From contig UCHD01000001.1 of NCBI GenBank assembly GCA_900472175.1, forward strand, positions 620,001-684,000: a stretch of DNA of 64,000 nt. Reading direction: 5' to 3'. The notes beneath the pieces were generated by a model. It saw only the letters and a list, made by a program, of their open reading frames with translations. It had not been told where the DNA came from and did no database searches. The translations under genes and the position numbers were made by a program. The DNA comes from Hyphomicrobiales bacterium (GTDB lineage: Bacteria > Pseudomonadota > Alphaproteobacteria > Rhizobiales > Rhizobiaceae). Below are positions 9,239 through 18,661 of the stretch, in pieces (the first letter of the stretch is position 1; every line of letters starts with the position of its first letter).

Positions 9239-10645
9239 TCAATCATCATTATCCGCCTGCTTCAGGGCTCCCTTCGAGCCGGCAATGCGCGCCACCAGAT
9301 CCGGCAGGCTTTCCATCTCCGCCCAGCTCATGCCGTTGCCCTTGGGCAGGTCGGCGGAGGCGGCAGGCAGGACGGCCTGTGAAAAGCCGAGTTTTTCGGC
9401 TTCTTTAAGGCGCTGGGCGGTATGCGCGACCGGCCGGATGGCCCCGGACAGACTGACTTCGCCGAAATAGACGCAATCGGAGGGAAGGGCAAGACCGGCA
9501 AGCGAGGAAACCAATGCGGAAGCGACCGCAAGGTCGGCTGCGGGCTCAGAAATCCGGTATCCACCGGCAATATTGAGATAAACGTCGTGTTGACCGAGGC
9601 GGACGCCGCAATGGGCCTCCAAAACAGCAAGGATCATCGACAGGCGGGCCGAGTCCCAGCCAACGACGGCGCGGCGTGGTGTTCCAAGCGATGTCGGTGC
9701 AACGAGGGCCTGTACTTCGACCAGCACGGGTCGCGTCCCTTCCATGCCCGCAAACACCGCAGCACCGGGAGATTTCGAATTGCGTTCGCCGAGAAACAGT
9801 TCCGACGGATTGGTGACCTCGCGCAATCCCTTGTCGGACATTTCGAACACGCCGATCTCGTCGGTCGGGCCAAAGCGGTTCTTGACTGTGCGCAGGATAC
9901 GGTAGTGGTGGCCGCGGTCGCCTTCGAAATAGAGCACGGCATCGACCATATGCTCGACGACGCGCGGACCGGCGATCTGGCCTTCCTTGGTAACATGGCC
10001 GACCAGCACGATGGCGGCGCCCGTCTGCTTGGCAAAGCGGATCATCGCCTGAACGCCGGTGCGCACCTGGGTCACCGTGCCGGGCGCCGAATCGGCCGTG
10101 TCGCTCCACAGCGTCTGGATCGAATCGATGATGGCGAGGTCCGGCCGCTTGCCTTCGCCAAGGGTGGCGAGGATATCCTCGACGTTGGTTTCGGCGGCGA
10201 GAAGCACCTCGGTGTCGGCAGCACCCAGCCGTTGTGCCCTCAGCCGCACCTGCGCCACGGCCTCTTCGCCCGAGACATAGATGATCCGGTGCCCGCGCCG
10301 CGACAGGGCGGCGGCCGCCTGCATCAGCACGGTCGACTTGCCGATGCCGGGATCGCCACCGATCAAGACGGCCGAACCGCGCACGAACCCGCCGCCGGTT
10401 GCCCGGTCAAGCTCGGAAATTCCCGTCTGGATACGCGGCGCATCCTCGATCTCGCCGGACAGCGTGGTCAGCGCCACGGGACGGCCCTTCTTCGGCGTTC
10501 GGCCCGGTCCGCCGCCGATGCCGCCCATCGGGTCTTCCTCGACGATCGTGTTCCACTGGTTGCAGCCTTCGCATTTCCCCACCCACCGGGCGTGAACGGT
10601 TCCGCAGTTCTGGCAGATGAATTGTGTCCGGGCTTTCGCCATCAA
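9239..10645 (-). CDS. radA: DNA repair protein RadA/Sms
   Basis: 468 aa. Domain order: N-terminal zinc finger (C11, C14, C25, C28), RecA-like ATPase with Walker A GGDPGIGKST at 96-105, the RadA-specific KNRFG motif at 255-259, and a C-terminal Lon-protease-like domain. It promotes branch migration and processing of recombination intermediates. Two adjacent ATGs (10645 and 10642) can serve as start. It follows alr by about 175 bp on the same strand. Confidence 0.95.
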   Translation of the reverse strand: MMAKARTQFICQNCGTVHARWVGKCEGCNQWNTIVEEDPMGGIGGGPGRTPKKGRPVALTTLSGEIEDAPRIQTGISELDRATGGGFVRGSAVLIGGDPGIGKSTVLMQAAAALSRRGHRIIYVSGEEAVAQVRLRAQRLGAADTEVLLAAETNVEDILATLGEGKRPDLAIIDSIQTLWSDTADSAPGTVTQVRTGVQAMIRFAKQTGAAIVLVGHVTKEGQIAGPRVVEHMVDAVLYFEGDRGHHYRILRTVKNRFGPTDEIGVFEMSDKGLREVTNPSELFLGERNSKSPGAAVFAGMEGTRPVLVEVQALVAPTSLGTPRRAVVGWDSARLSMILAVLEAHCGVRLGQHDVYLNIAGGYRISEPAADLAVASALVSSLAGLALPSDCVYFGEVSLSGAIRPVAHTAQRLKEAEKLGFSQAVLPAASADLPKGNGMSWAEMESLPDLVARIAGSKGALKQADNDD

Positions 10646-10821
10646 ATTTCACTTTCGGGGAAGTCTTCGGAGGTCGCGTCCTGGCGGCCGTGAAGGATGC
10701 GGACAGATGAGACGCGAGGATAGGGCGGCGGGAGGTCAGGTTGCAAAAATAGCGATGATCTCCTTTTGTTCCAATCTATAGCATCACTTTCCCGATTCCA
10801 AGCCGCAATCTCGAAAAGCTG

Positions 10822-11982
10822 TCAGGCTTCGATATACGCCCGCTCATACCGGCTCCCGAGGCTGGTCAGCATCTCGTAGCCGATCGTGCCACCGGCACGG
10901 GCGACGTCGTCGATGGCGACATGGTTGCCGAACAGTTCGATATAGTCGCCGGGCCGCACGGCAGTCTCGGCAACGTCGGTGATGTCGAACAGGCTGAGGT
11001 CCATAGTGACGCGGCCGAGATGCGGGATTTTCTGTCCGTGCAGATAGCCGTAGGCGCCGGAGGGTGTCGCCTGCCGCAGCGTGACGCCGCCGCCAGAGAC
11101 CGAGCGGTGATAGCCGTCGGCATAACCGATGGCGACGATCGCCACGCGGCTGTCACGGGAAAACTGGGCCGAGCCGCCATAGCTTGCGGTGTCGCCGGTC
11201 CGCACGCGGCGGATCTGCAGGATCCGCGCCTCGGCCGTCACCACCGGTTTCATCGGGTTCTTCACACCGTTGACGGCTTCGCCGCCATAGGTGGCAATGC
11301 CTGGCCGGGTCATGTCGAAATGGAAATCAGCCCCGAGATGGATGCCTGCCGAATTGGCCAGGCTTGATTCCACGCCTTCGAAAGCGGCCGTAACCGCACG
11401 GAATGATTCGAGTTGCCGGCGGTTCAGCGGATGTGCCTGATCGTCGGCGCAGGCGAGATGGCTCATCACCAGGATGGGCGAGAAGCTGGCCGGCCGGGCC
11501 GGATCGCCTGCCAGCGCCAAGGCTTCATCGAGCGTGAGGCCGAGGCGGTTCATGCCGGTATCGACATGCAGGACACAAGGGTGATCGCCGCGTTGCGACA
11601 GCGCCGACATGAAGAAGGCCAGCTGCTCCTCGGAGTTGATGATCGGCACGAGATCGTTGTTGAAGAAAAGCTGTTCGTTGCCGGGCCACATGCCGGCGAG
11701 GATGTGGATGCGTCCTTCCGGCACGATCGGACGGAGAGCCATACCTTCCTCGACACTGGCGACGAAGAAATCCCGGGCGCCGGCTGCGTAAAGCGCTGTT
11801 GCTGCCGGTTCGATGCCGATGCCATAGGCATTGGCTTTCAGCACTGCGGCAGCCCGGGCTTTGCCGGACAGCGTGTCCATCTGGCGCCAGTTATCGGCGA
11901 GTGCACCGAGATCGATGGTCAGACGGTTGGATGCAGCCTCAAAGGCAGGATCGGCGAAGGGGGGAATGTGAAAATTGGCCAT
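10822..11982 (-). CDS. alr: Alanine racemase
   Basis: 386 aa from ATG 11982; a TTG 36 bp upstream is in frame but less likely. PLP enzyme making D-alanine for peptidoglycan. The PLP-lysine is K49 in VLKANAYGIG, followed by the TIM-barrel, and the C-terminal domain carries the catalytic Tyr in the ASYGG segment (family form SYG). Placed between the TerC gene and radA on the same strand. Confidence 0.93.
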   Translation of the reverse strand: MANFHIPPFADPAFEAASNRLTIDLGALADNWRQMDTLSGKARAAAVLKANAYGIGIEPAATALYAAGARDFFVASVEEGMALRPIVPEGRIHILAGMWPGNEQLFFNNDLVPIINSEEQLAFFMSALSQRGDHPCVLHVDTGMNRLGLTLDEALALAGDPARPASFSPILVMSHLACADDQAHPLNRRQLESFRAVTAAFEGVESSLANSAGIHLGADFHFDMTRPGIATYGGEAVNGVKNPMKPVVTAEARILQIRRVRTGDTASYGGSAQFSRDSRVAIVAIGYADGYHRSVSGGGVTLRQATPSGAYGYLHGQKIPHLGRVTMDLSLFDITDVAETAVRPGDYIELFGNHVAIDDVARAGGTIGYEMLTSLGSRYERAYIEA

Positions 11983-12112
11983 GGCAAGAGAGATACAGCC
12001 AGATCGTGGCGGCTGCAATCGTCAGCACCATGCATCGGCCGGCACCGTGCGTTGTGTGGCCCGCGATCGCAACGGTTGCGATCGCGGAAAGGGCGACGTT
12101 TCACCCGCCGGA

Positions 12113-12757
12113 TTACATCAGCGATGATGTGATCAGCGGTTCGACTTCCATGAAGCCTTCGTAGATCATCTTCAACGCGACGAAGAGGATGATGGCAAGG
12201 CCGAGATAGGAAACCCAGGGGAACCGGTGCAAAAGCTTGGCGATGTAGGACGCAGCAATGCCCATCAGTGCCACGGAGACCGCCAGGCCGAGAATGAGGA
12301 TGTTGGGGTGTTCGCGTGCAGCACCGGCCACGGCCAGGACGTTATCGAGCGACATCGAGACATCGGCGATGACAATCTGCAGGGCAGCCTGTTTCAGGGT
12401 CTTGCGCGGAGCACTGGCACCGACAGTGCCGCTCTTGTCGAGGTCTTCGCCGGTCAGCGTTTCCAGGCCTTCGGCTTCTTCCTGTGCAGCGGTGCGCAGC
12501 TCGCGCCACATCTTCCAGCAAACCCAGAGCAGGAGAATGCCACCGACCAGCAGCAGGCCGAGGATTTGCAGAAGCTGGGTGGCGAGAAGCGCGAAGATGA
12601 TCCGCAGGACGGTGGCGGCGGCAATCCCGATCAGGATCGCCTTTCCGCGTTGTTCCTTGGGAAGACCGGCTGCGGCAAGACCGATGACGATGGCATTGTC
12701 GCCAGCCAGAACGAGATCGATCGCAAGCACCTGCAGCAGCGCGATAAAGGCTTCCAT
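12113..12757 (-). CDS. TerC/YjbE family integral membrane protein
   Basis: 214 aa with seven hydrophobic helices and two acidic repeat motifs, LVLAGDNA (~17-24) and VSMSLDNVLAVAG (~133-145), diagnostic of TerC-type transporters. Several family members export manganese or help metallate exported proteins; here the substrate is inferred only. A basic/acidic linker (~85-120) separates the two halves. I looked for the manganese riboswitch often found upstream of this family and did not see it. Confidence 0.88.
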   Translation of the reverse strand: MEAFIALLQVLAIDLVLAGDNAIVIGLAAAGLPKEQRGKAILIGIAAATVLRIIFALLATQLLQILGLLLVGGILLLWVCWKMWRELRTAAQEEAEGLETLTGEDLDKSGTVGASAPRKTLKQAALQIVIADVSMSLDNVLAVAGAAREHPNILILGLAVSVALMGIAASYIAKLLHRFPWVSYLGLAIILFVALKMIYEGFMEVEPLITSSLM

Positions 12758-12893
12758 GAACTGATGTCCCCGACTGGCCTTCGCGGCCAGGCGCTGCGAA
12801 GGCTTTGCTAAATTTCTTCCCGCTTAACCGCAAGTCTGGATATTTGCAACACGGCCAGCGGCCGTTGCCGGGGGAAGGGTCATTTTTCGCGGG

Positions 12894-14396
12894 TCACGGT
12901 TCCTCGTATTGGGTGAAGGACGGATCTGCCAGATCGGTGAAGCGGGTGAACTCCGACTGGAAGGCGAGCTTGACCGTGCCGGTCGGTCCGTGGCGCTGCT
13001 TGGCGATGATGACGTCGGCCGTGCCTTTGACCGATTCGAACTTCTGTTTCCACTCTTCGTATTTCGGGTCGAACTCGTCGCGCGGCTCCAGGTTCTTGAC
13101 ATAGTATTCTTCGCGGAACACGAACAGCACGACGTCGGCGTCCTGCTCGATCGAGCCGGATTCACGCAGGTCGGAGAGCTGCGGCCGCTTGTCTTCGCGG
13201 CTTTCCACCTGACGGGAAAGCTGCGACAGCGCGATGATCGGTACGTTGAGTTCCTTGCCGAGCGCCTTCAGGCCCGTAGTGATCTGGGTGATTTCCTGCA
13301 CGCGGTTTTCGCCCGACTTTCCCGAGCCGGTCATCAGCTGGATATAGTCCACCACCAGGCAATCGAGGCCGCGTTGACGCTTCAGGCGGCGGGCACGGGC
13401 CGATAGCTGGGCGATCGAAATACCACCGGTCTGGTCGATATAGAGTGGCGTTTTCTGCATCGTCTGGGAAAAGACGACCAGCTTCTCGAACTCGGCCTCG
13501 GAAATATCACCGCGCCGGATTTTTGAGGAGGAAACGTCGGTCTGCTCGGAGATGATACGCGTGGCCAGCTGTTCGGAGGACATTTCGAGCGAGTAGAAAC
13601 CAACAACGCCGCCGTTCTTGGCTTTGAAGGAGCCGTCCGCCTGGACTTCCGGCTCATAGGCATGCGCAACGTTCCAGGCGATGTTGGTGGCAAGCGAGGT
13701 TTTGCCCATGCCCGGACGGCCGGCCAGCACGATCAAGTCGGAGCGCTGCAACCCGCCCATGCGGGCATCGAGCGACAGGATGCCGCTGGAAATGCCGGAA
13801 AGATGGCCGTCGCGCTCGTAGGCCTGTCCGGCCATGTCGATCGCCAAGGCCACGGCATCGTTGAACGCTTGAAAGCCGCCATCGTAGCGGCCGGTTTCGG
13901 CCAGTTCGAACAGCCGGCGTTCGGCGTCCTCGATCTGGCTTTGCGGCGGCATGTCGAGCGGCGCGTCGTAGGCGATGTTGACCATGTCCTCGCCGATGGT
14001 GATCAGCGAGCGGCGCAGCGCCAGGTCGTAGATCGCCCGGCCGTAGTCTTCCGCGTTGATGATCGAGACGGCTTCCGAGGCGAGGCGGGCAAGATACTGC
14101 GCTACCGTCATGTCGCCGACCTTCTCATCGGCCTTGAGGAAGGTCTTGATCGTCACCGGGTTGGCGGTCTTGCCCATGCGGATGATGTCGCCGGCGACTT
14201 CGAAAATCTTGCGGTGCAGGGGCTCGTTAAGATGCACGGGCTTCAGGAAGTCCGAGACGCGATAGAAGGCGTCGTTGTTGACGAGGATAGCGCCCAGCAG
14301 CGCCTGTTCCGCTTCAAGGTTGTTCGGCGCCTCGCGATACTGTGCTTCGGCCTGATCCTTGGCGATGGGGGCAAATTTGCGCGCGATCTCGTTCAT
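12894..14396 (-). CDS. dnaB: Replicative DNA helicase
   Basis: 500 aa hexameric helicase that unwinds the replication fork. The N-terminal DnaG-interacting helical domain (~25-130), a linker, then the RecA-like domain with Walker A GRPGMGKT at 226-233, Walker B LVVDYIQLM and the DnaB arginine-finger region. No intein. Start chosen at ATG 14396 (MNEIARKF); the open frame further upstream to 14519 reads as non-coding. The gap 14397-14753 (357 bp) holds the dnaB promoter region and the MarR operator, and no further gene that I can see. Confidence 0.96.
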   Translation of the reverse strand: MNEIARKFAPIAKDQAEAQYREAPNNLEAEQALLGAILVNNDAFYRVSDFLKPVHLNEPLHRKIFEVAGDIIRMGKTANPVTIKTFLKADEKVGDMTVAQYLARLASEAVSIINAEDYGRAIYDLALRRSLITIGEDMVNIAYDAPLDMPPQSQIEDAERRLFELAETGRYDGGFQAFNDAVALAIDMAGQAYERDGHLSGISSGILSLDARMGGLQRSDLIVLAGRPGMGKTSLATNIAWNVAHAYEPEVQADGSFKAKNGGVVGFYSLEMSSEQLATRIISEQTDVSSSKIRRGDISEAEFEKLVVFSQTMQKTPLYIDQTGGISIAQLSARARRLKRQRGLDCLVVDYIQLMTGSGKSGENRVQEITQITTGLKALGKELNVPIIALSQLSRQVESREDKRPQLSDLRESGSIEQDADVVLFVFREEYYVKNLEPRDEFDPKYEEWKQKFESVKGTADVIIAKQRHGPTGTVKLAFQSEFTRFTDLADPSFTQYEEP

Positions 14397-14717
14397 GGCG
14401 TCCCGTCTCTGTCTGTCGTCATTCTCTGGTGTGCTACCGGTTTGCGGGTGTTGCCGCCAAGCGTCAATGACATGGCTGCAACACTGGCTGCCACATCGGG
14501 TGCGACGGCAAGCCGTCACCGTTGTTCACAGGGGCTTATGGTCGAACTCGAAAAATCTGTCGATAGTTCTATTTCCTGTTGACCGGATTTCACCCGAATC
14601 GGTGCCGTCAATGGATCGCCGCGATTCTAGCCCGGTTCACCGCAGTTCACACGGTTTTTACCTAGGACGGGATCAACTGCTTGAAAGACGGGTCTCGTTC
14701 GACTAAGTAGGATTGAA

Positions 14718-14737
14718 ATAAGTAGTATGCTACTAAT
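14718..14737 (+). promoter_or_regulatory. Putative MarR operator/promoter of the efflux operon
   Basis: AGTAG-TATG-CTACT (14721-14734), extended imperfectly to 14718-14737, lies immediately before the marR-like gene, with an AAGG ribosome site at 14744-14747. A TTGAAA -35-like hexamer (14713-14718) and TAATAT (14734-14739) overlap it, so binding would block the polymerase. MarR proteins usually bind such 16-20 bp palindromes and repress their own operon. Confidence 0.5.
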
Positions 14738-14753
14738 ATGAAAAAGGTACGAA

Positions 14754-15197
14754 ATGTTGAACTCCGCCGTCAATCGCGAACTCTTCGATGCGCTGGCTTC
14801 GGTGAACCGCAAGCTGCGGGCGCTGTTTGATGCGCGGGTGAAGGAGCGGGGGTTGACGCTGTCGCGTGCAAGAGCCCTGTTTGCCCTGTCGAAGCGCGAT
14901 GGCCTCAACCAGCGCGAACTGGCCGACGAGCTCGGCATCGAGACGCCGACCATCGTGCGCCTGCTCGATGGTATGGAGAAGCAGGGGTTCATCGAGCGGC
15001 GGGTCGAGGCGAGCGATAGGCGCGCCAAGCAGATCCACATGACCGCCCACGGCCGCGGCATCGCCGATGAAATCGACAAGCTTGCCTGCGAAATCCGCGA
15101 ACAGGTTCTGGGTGGTGTCGATGCCAGGGACAAGGCAACGGCCTTGCAGGTCGTCAGTCTGATGAACGGTAATATTCTTGCCATCGGCCGGGATTGA
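14754..15197 (+). CDS. MarR family transcriptional regulator
   Basis: 147 aa. The winged helix spans ~35-100 with recognition segment LADELGIETPTIVRLLDGME and the wing ERRVEASDRRAKQIHMT (DxRxK), typical of MarR; helices at both ends form the dimer interface. First gene of an operon with an EmrB-type pump and EmrA-type adaptor, with only 7 bp to the next gene, so it is most likely the local repressor responding to a pump substrate. Confidence 0.92.
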   Translation: MLNSAVNRELFDALASVNRKLRALFDARVKERGLTLSRARALFALSKRDGLNQRELADELGIETPTIVRLLDGMEKQGFIERRVEASDRRAKQIHMTAHGRGIADEIDKLACEIREQVLGGVDARDKATALQVVSLMNGNILAIGRD

Positions 15198-15204
15198 TCG
15201 GCAG

Positions 15205-16878
15205 ATGAGCACGGCGGATCAGCGCATCGTGGATGACAACGACATCAAGCGCGAACCGCCGGTTGCCGATCCGGTGCCACAACCCATCCAGCCGCCGCCG
15301 GAGCCGATGAGTCCTGTCAGGGCAGCCGTCTACATGGTGTCCTCGCTTCTCCTGTTTCTTACGCAGGGCCTGGGCATGAACCTGCTCAACGCCAATATCT
15401 ACCAGCTGCAGGGTTCACTCTCGGCAACGACATCGGAGATAGCCTGGCTCTCGGCCGCTTACATGGCGCCCTATGCCTCGATGTCGATCGGGTTGTTCAA
15501 GATTCGCGCCCAGTATGGCCTGCGGCGGTTTGCAGAACTCAGTATCATCTGTTTCGTTTTTGCGTCCGTCCTCAATCTCTTCGTTTCCGACCTGCATTCT
15601 GCAACCGTGGTCCGCTTCCTCAGCGGCATGGCAGCGGCCCCCCTGTCGACACTCGGCTTCCTCTACATGCTCGAAGCCTTCCCGCCGGCGCGAAAGCTGT
15701 CGGTGGGGGTGAGCCTTGCCTTGATGAACACGACGCTTTCGGCGCCGATCGCCCGTATCATCTCGCCACCACTGATGGATCTTGGCGGCTGGCATGCGCT
15801 TTACGCATTCGAGATGGGGCTGGCGTTGATGGCGCTGCCGGTCGTCTATCTTCTGCCGCTGACGCCGCCACCCCGTGCAAACGTCATCCAGAAGATGGAC
15901 ATTCTCAGTTATCTGTTGCTGGCCGTCGGTTTCGGTTGTCTGGCGGTCTTCCTGACGCTCGGGCGGCTCTACTGGTGGTTCGAGGCACCGTGGCTCGGAT
16001 TGCTTTTGGCCGGCTCCATCACAGCGTTGACGTTGATGGTGGCGCTTGAGTTGCCGCGTAAATTGCCGTTGATCGATCTGCGCTGGGTGTTCTCGAAAGA
16101 GAACATGCACATGGCCGGTATCCTGCTTCTGTTTCGCGTCGTTAGTTCCGAGCAGACCACGACGGCTGCCAATTTCTATATGCAGCTGGGTTTGCTCAAC
16201 GAGCAGACGCAGACGATGTATGCGATCATCCTCATGGCCTCGATTGCCGGCGGGCTTGCCTGCACGGTCTTGATGCTGACGCGGTATGTCGAAACCGCGC
16301 ATGCGCTGGCGTTGGTGCTGATCGCCACCGGCGCCTTTCTCGACAGCCAATCGACCAGCCTCACCCGGCCGGAGCAGATGTATCTCAGCCAGGCGATGGT
16401 GGCGGCAGGTGCTGCGATGTTCCTGCCGCCGGTCATGTCCCGCGGATTTGCTGCCGCCATGGCGAGGGGGGCGCCTTTCATCGTCAATTTCCTGCTGATC
16501 TTCCTGTTCACCCAGAGCATCGGCGCGCTCTTGGCACAGGCGGCGCTCGGCTCTTTTGTCACCCTGCGGGAAAAATTTCACTCCAACGTTCTGGTCGAGC
16601 ATATCCTGCTGACCAATCCTTTCGTGGCCCAGCGTGTCTCGCAACTCTCCGCCTCCTATGGCAAGGTCATTACCGACAAGTCGCTGCTGAATGCCGAGGG
16701 CCTGCAATTGCTTGGCCAGCAGGTGACGCGCGAAGCCAATATCCTTGCCTATAACGACGCCTTCCTCGTCATTGCCATTGCCTCCGCTATCGGTCTTGTC
16801 CTGTTGCTCGGACATCTCGCCTGGCAGCGCCTCATCCCGCACAAAACAGCCGCCAGTGCGGTTGCCACCCAGTCCTGA
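15205..16878 (+). CDS. DHA2-type MFS drug efflux transporter (EmrB-like)
   Basis: 557 aa with about 14 hydrophobic helices starting at ~35, as expected for the 14-TM EmrB/DHA2 group. A proline-rich cytoplasmic N-terminus (VPQPIQPPPEP) precedes helix 1. Sits between the MarR regulator and an EmrA-type periplasmic adaptor, so the three probably form an inner-membrane/periplasm pump that uses an outer-membrane channel encoded elsewhere. A TTG at 15178 overlapping marR is an alternative start; ATG 15205 is favoured. Confidence 0.9.
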   Translation: MSTADQRIVDDNDIKREPPVADPVPQPIQPPPEPMSPVRAAVYMVSSLLLFLTQGLGMNLLNANIYQLQGSLSATTSEIAWLSAAYMAPYASMSIGLFKIRAQYGLRRFAELSIICFVFASVLNLFVSDLHSATVVRFLSGMAAAPLSTLGFLYMLEAFPPARKLSVGVSLALMNTTLSAPIARIISPPLMDLGGWHALYAFEMGLALMALPVVYLLPLTPPPRANVIQKMDILSYLLLAVGFGCLAVFLTLGRLYWWFEAPWLGLLLAGSITALTLMVALELPRKLPLIDLRWVFSKENMHMAGILLLFRVVSSEQTTTAANFYMQLGLLNEQTQTMYAIILMASIAGGLACTVLMLTRYVETAHALALVLIATGAFLDSQSTSLTRPEQMYLSQAMVAAGAAMFLPPVMSRGFAAAMARGAPFIVNFLLIFLFTQSIGALLAQAALGSFVTLREKFHSNVLVEHILLTNPFVAQRVSQLSASYGKVITDKSLLNAEGLQLLGQQVTREANILAYNDAFLVIAIASAIGLVLLLGHLAWQRLIPHKTAASAVATQS

Positions 16879-16896
16879 CACGTCCAGAGTTCATCC

Positions 16897-17952
16897 ATGC
16901 TGAAGACATTTCGTTCCCCCGCGACCATCCTGACGCTCCTGGCAGGCCTTGCCGGCGTGCTGATGGTTCTCTACGCGTGGCGCTTGCCGCCATTCGCCAC
17001 CACCGTCGAGACGACCGACAACGCTTATGTTCGCGGTTATGTGACGATCGTCAGCCCGCAGCTGTCCGGCTACGTCGCGGTAGTTCCGGTCAAGGACTAT
17101 GAGGCCGTCAGGGCAGGGCAGGTTCTCGTCAAGATCGACGACCGGATTTTTGCCCAGAAGCTGGCACAAGCCAAGGGTACGCTGGATGCGCAAAAGGCGT
17201 TGCTTGCCAACTCCTACCAGCAAGAGCTTTCGGCCAGGGCAAGCATCGTCGCCAGCGAAGCTCAGCGCGACAGCGCCGCCGCCGCATTGACCCGCGCCAA
17301 TCAGGCCTGGGTGCGGATTCAGCCGCTATCTGAAAAGGGTATCGCCACATCGGTCGATGTCGACACCGCTCAGGCTACGCTCAATCAGGCAAAGGCCGGT
17401 GTCGATCAGGCGATGGCAGCGATCGAAGTATCGCGCCAAAACCTTGCCACCACGATCGGCTCCAGGGCAGGGCTCGAAGCCGGTGTGCGCAGCGCGGAAG
17501 CTGCCGTCCAGCTGGCGCAGATCGATCTCGACAACACCACGATCACCGCGCCGCAGGATGGCAGGCTCGGCGAAGTCGGTGCGCGGCTCGGGCAATATGT
17601 GACGGCGGGAACGCAATTGATGGCCGTCGTGCCGAAGGACGTCTGGATCATCGCCAATTTCAAGGAAACCCAGCTTGACGGCATGAAGATCGGCCAGCCG
17701 GTGGTGTTTACGGTCGATGGACTCAACAAAGCGCGTTTGAACGGCCATGTCGAGCGCTTTTCGCCGGCGGCCGGCTCCGAATTCAGCGTCATCCGTGCCG
17801 ACAATGCCACCGGTAATTTCACCAAGGTCGCCCAGCGTGTCGGCGTTCGCGTTTCGATCGATCCGGACCAACCGCTGGCAGCAGCTTTGGCGCCGGGCAT
17901 GTCGGTGGAGGTCAGCGTCGACAAGGCGGCGGAACCGCAACTGCCAAAGTAA
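16897..17952 (+). CDS. HlyD/EmrA-type periplasmic adaptor
   Basis: 351 aa. One N-terminal membrane anchor (~10-28), then TTDNAYVRGYV, a hallmark of EmrA-like adaptors, a lipoyl half-motif, a coiled-coil hairpin (~85-195), the second lipoyl half (ITAPQDGRLGEVGARLGQYV) and a beta-barrel domain. It bridges the MFS pump to an outer-membrane channel. Starts 18 bp after the pump gene; a strong terminator follows. Confidence 0.92.
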   Translation: MLKTFRSPATILTLLAGLAGVLMVLYAWRLPPFATTVETTDNAYVRGYVTIVSPQLSGYVAVVPVKDYEAVRAGQVLVKIDDRIFAQKLAQAKGTLDAQKALLANSYQQELSARASIVASEAQRDSAAAALTRANQAWVRIQPLSEKGIATSVDVDTAQATLNQAKAGVDQAMAAIEVSRQNLATTIGSRAGLEAGVRSAEAAVQLAQIDLDNTTITAPQDGRLGEVGARLGQYVTAGTQLMAVVPKDVWIIANFKETQLDGMKIGQPVVFTVDGLNKARLNGHVERFSPAAGSEFSVIRADNATGNFTKVAQRVGVRVSIDPDQPLAAALAPGMSVEVSVDKAAEPQLPK

Positions 17953-17974
17953 CTGCCAGTCAACCCTTGAAACG

Positions 17975-18012
17975 CGAAAGGCCCGCGATCTGCATCGCGG
18001 GCCTTTCGTTTT
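17975..18012 (+). terminator. Rho-independent terminator of the MarR-MFS-HlyD operon
   Basis: A perfect 15-bp stem (17975-17989 with 17994-18008, core AAAGGCCCGCGAT), 4-nt loop CTGC, then a T run to 18012 on the plus strand. It lies between convergent operons, so the stem may also serve rplI from the other side, though the minus-strand T run is weaker. Confidence 0.88.
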
Positions 18013-18060
18013 GCCGGTGTGGCAGGATAGGTGCCGCTGGGGCACCGATCGTTTTGACGA

Positions 18061-18636
18061 TTACTCGTCTTCGCCTTCGAATTCGGCTTCCGGGTTGAAG
18101 AAATCTTCCGGCTTCAGAGCGTCTTCGTCAACGCCGTAGATGGCGTCGGCCGATGTCAGGCTTTCGCCCTTGAGCTGACGCTCAGCTTCTTCAGCCGAAC
18201 GGGCAACGTTCATCTGAACCTTGATTTCGACTTCCGAATGCAGGTGCAGGACAACGTCGTGCAGGCCGATGGTCTTGATCGGGTTGTTCAGGTCGACCTG
18301 GTTGCGGCCGATGTTGAAGCCTTCGGCAGCCAGAACATCGACGATGTCGCGGGCAGCAACCGAACCGTAGAGCTGACCGGTTTCGCCGGCCGAACGGACG
18401 ACGATGAAGGACTTGCCGCCAAGCGTTTCGGCAACGGTCTGGGCTTCGGACTTGCGCTCGAGGTTACGGGCTTCAAGCGTCGAACGCTCGGCTTCGAAAC
18501 GCTTCTTGTTGGCTTCGTTGGCGCGCAGCGCCTTGCCGAGCGGCAGCAGGTAGTTACGGGCAAAGCCGTCGCGAACCTTGACGGTTTCGCCCATCTGGCC
18601 GAGCTTGGCAACGCGTTCGAGAAGAATGACTTGCAT
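18061..18636 (-). CDS. rplI: 50S ribosomal protein L9
   Basis: 191 aa. N-terminal L9 domain [13 protein letters not shown]...[12 protein letters not shown] binds 23S rRNA; a long connecting helix (~40-75) leads to the C-terminal domain (~80-150). The acidic tail after ~155 ([15 protein letters not shown]) is an extension common in Rhizobiales. Last gene of the rpsF-rpsR-DUF2232-rplI group. Confidence 0.97.
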   Translation of the reverse strand: MQVILLERVAKLGQMGETVKVRDGFARNYLLPLGKALRANEANKKRFEAERSTLEARNLERKSEAQTVAETLGGKSFIVVRSAGETGQLYGSVAARDIVDVLAAEGFNIGRNQVDLNNPIKTIGLHDVVLHLHSEVEIKVQMNVARSAEEAERQLKGESLTSADAIYGVDEDALKPEDFFNPEAEFEGEDE

Positions 18637-18661
18637 TGATTTAGTCCTTTCGTGTGTCTGT

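Noticed and set aside
12847-12867. CAAC-ACGGCC/GGCC-GTTG hairpin after dnaB as a terminator
   Set aside because: Short, bulged stem with no T run on the minus strand.
12758-12893. Possible manganese (yybP-ykoY) riboswitch upstream of the TerC gene
   Set aside because: The gap is only 136 bp and I could not find the conserved core; a short CTGGCC/GGCCAG hairpin is present but does not match the motif.
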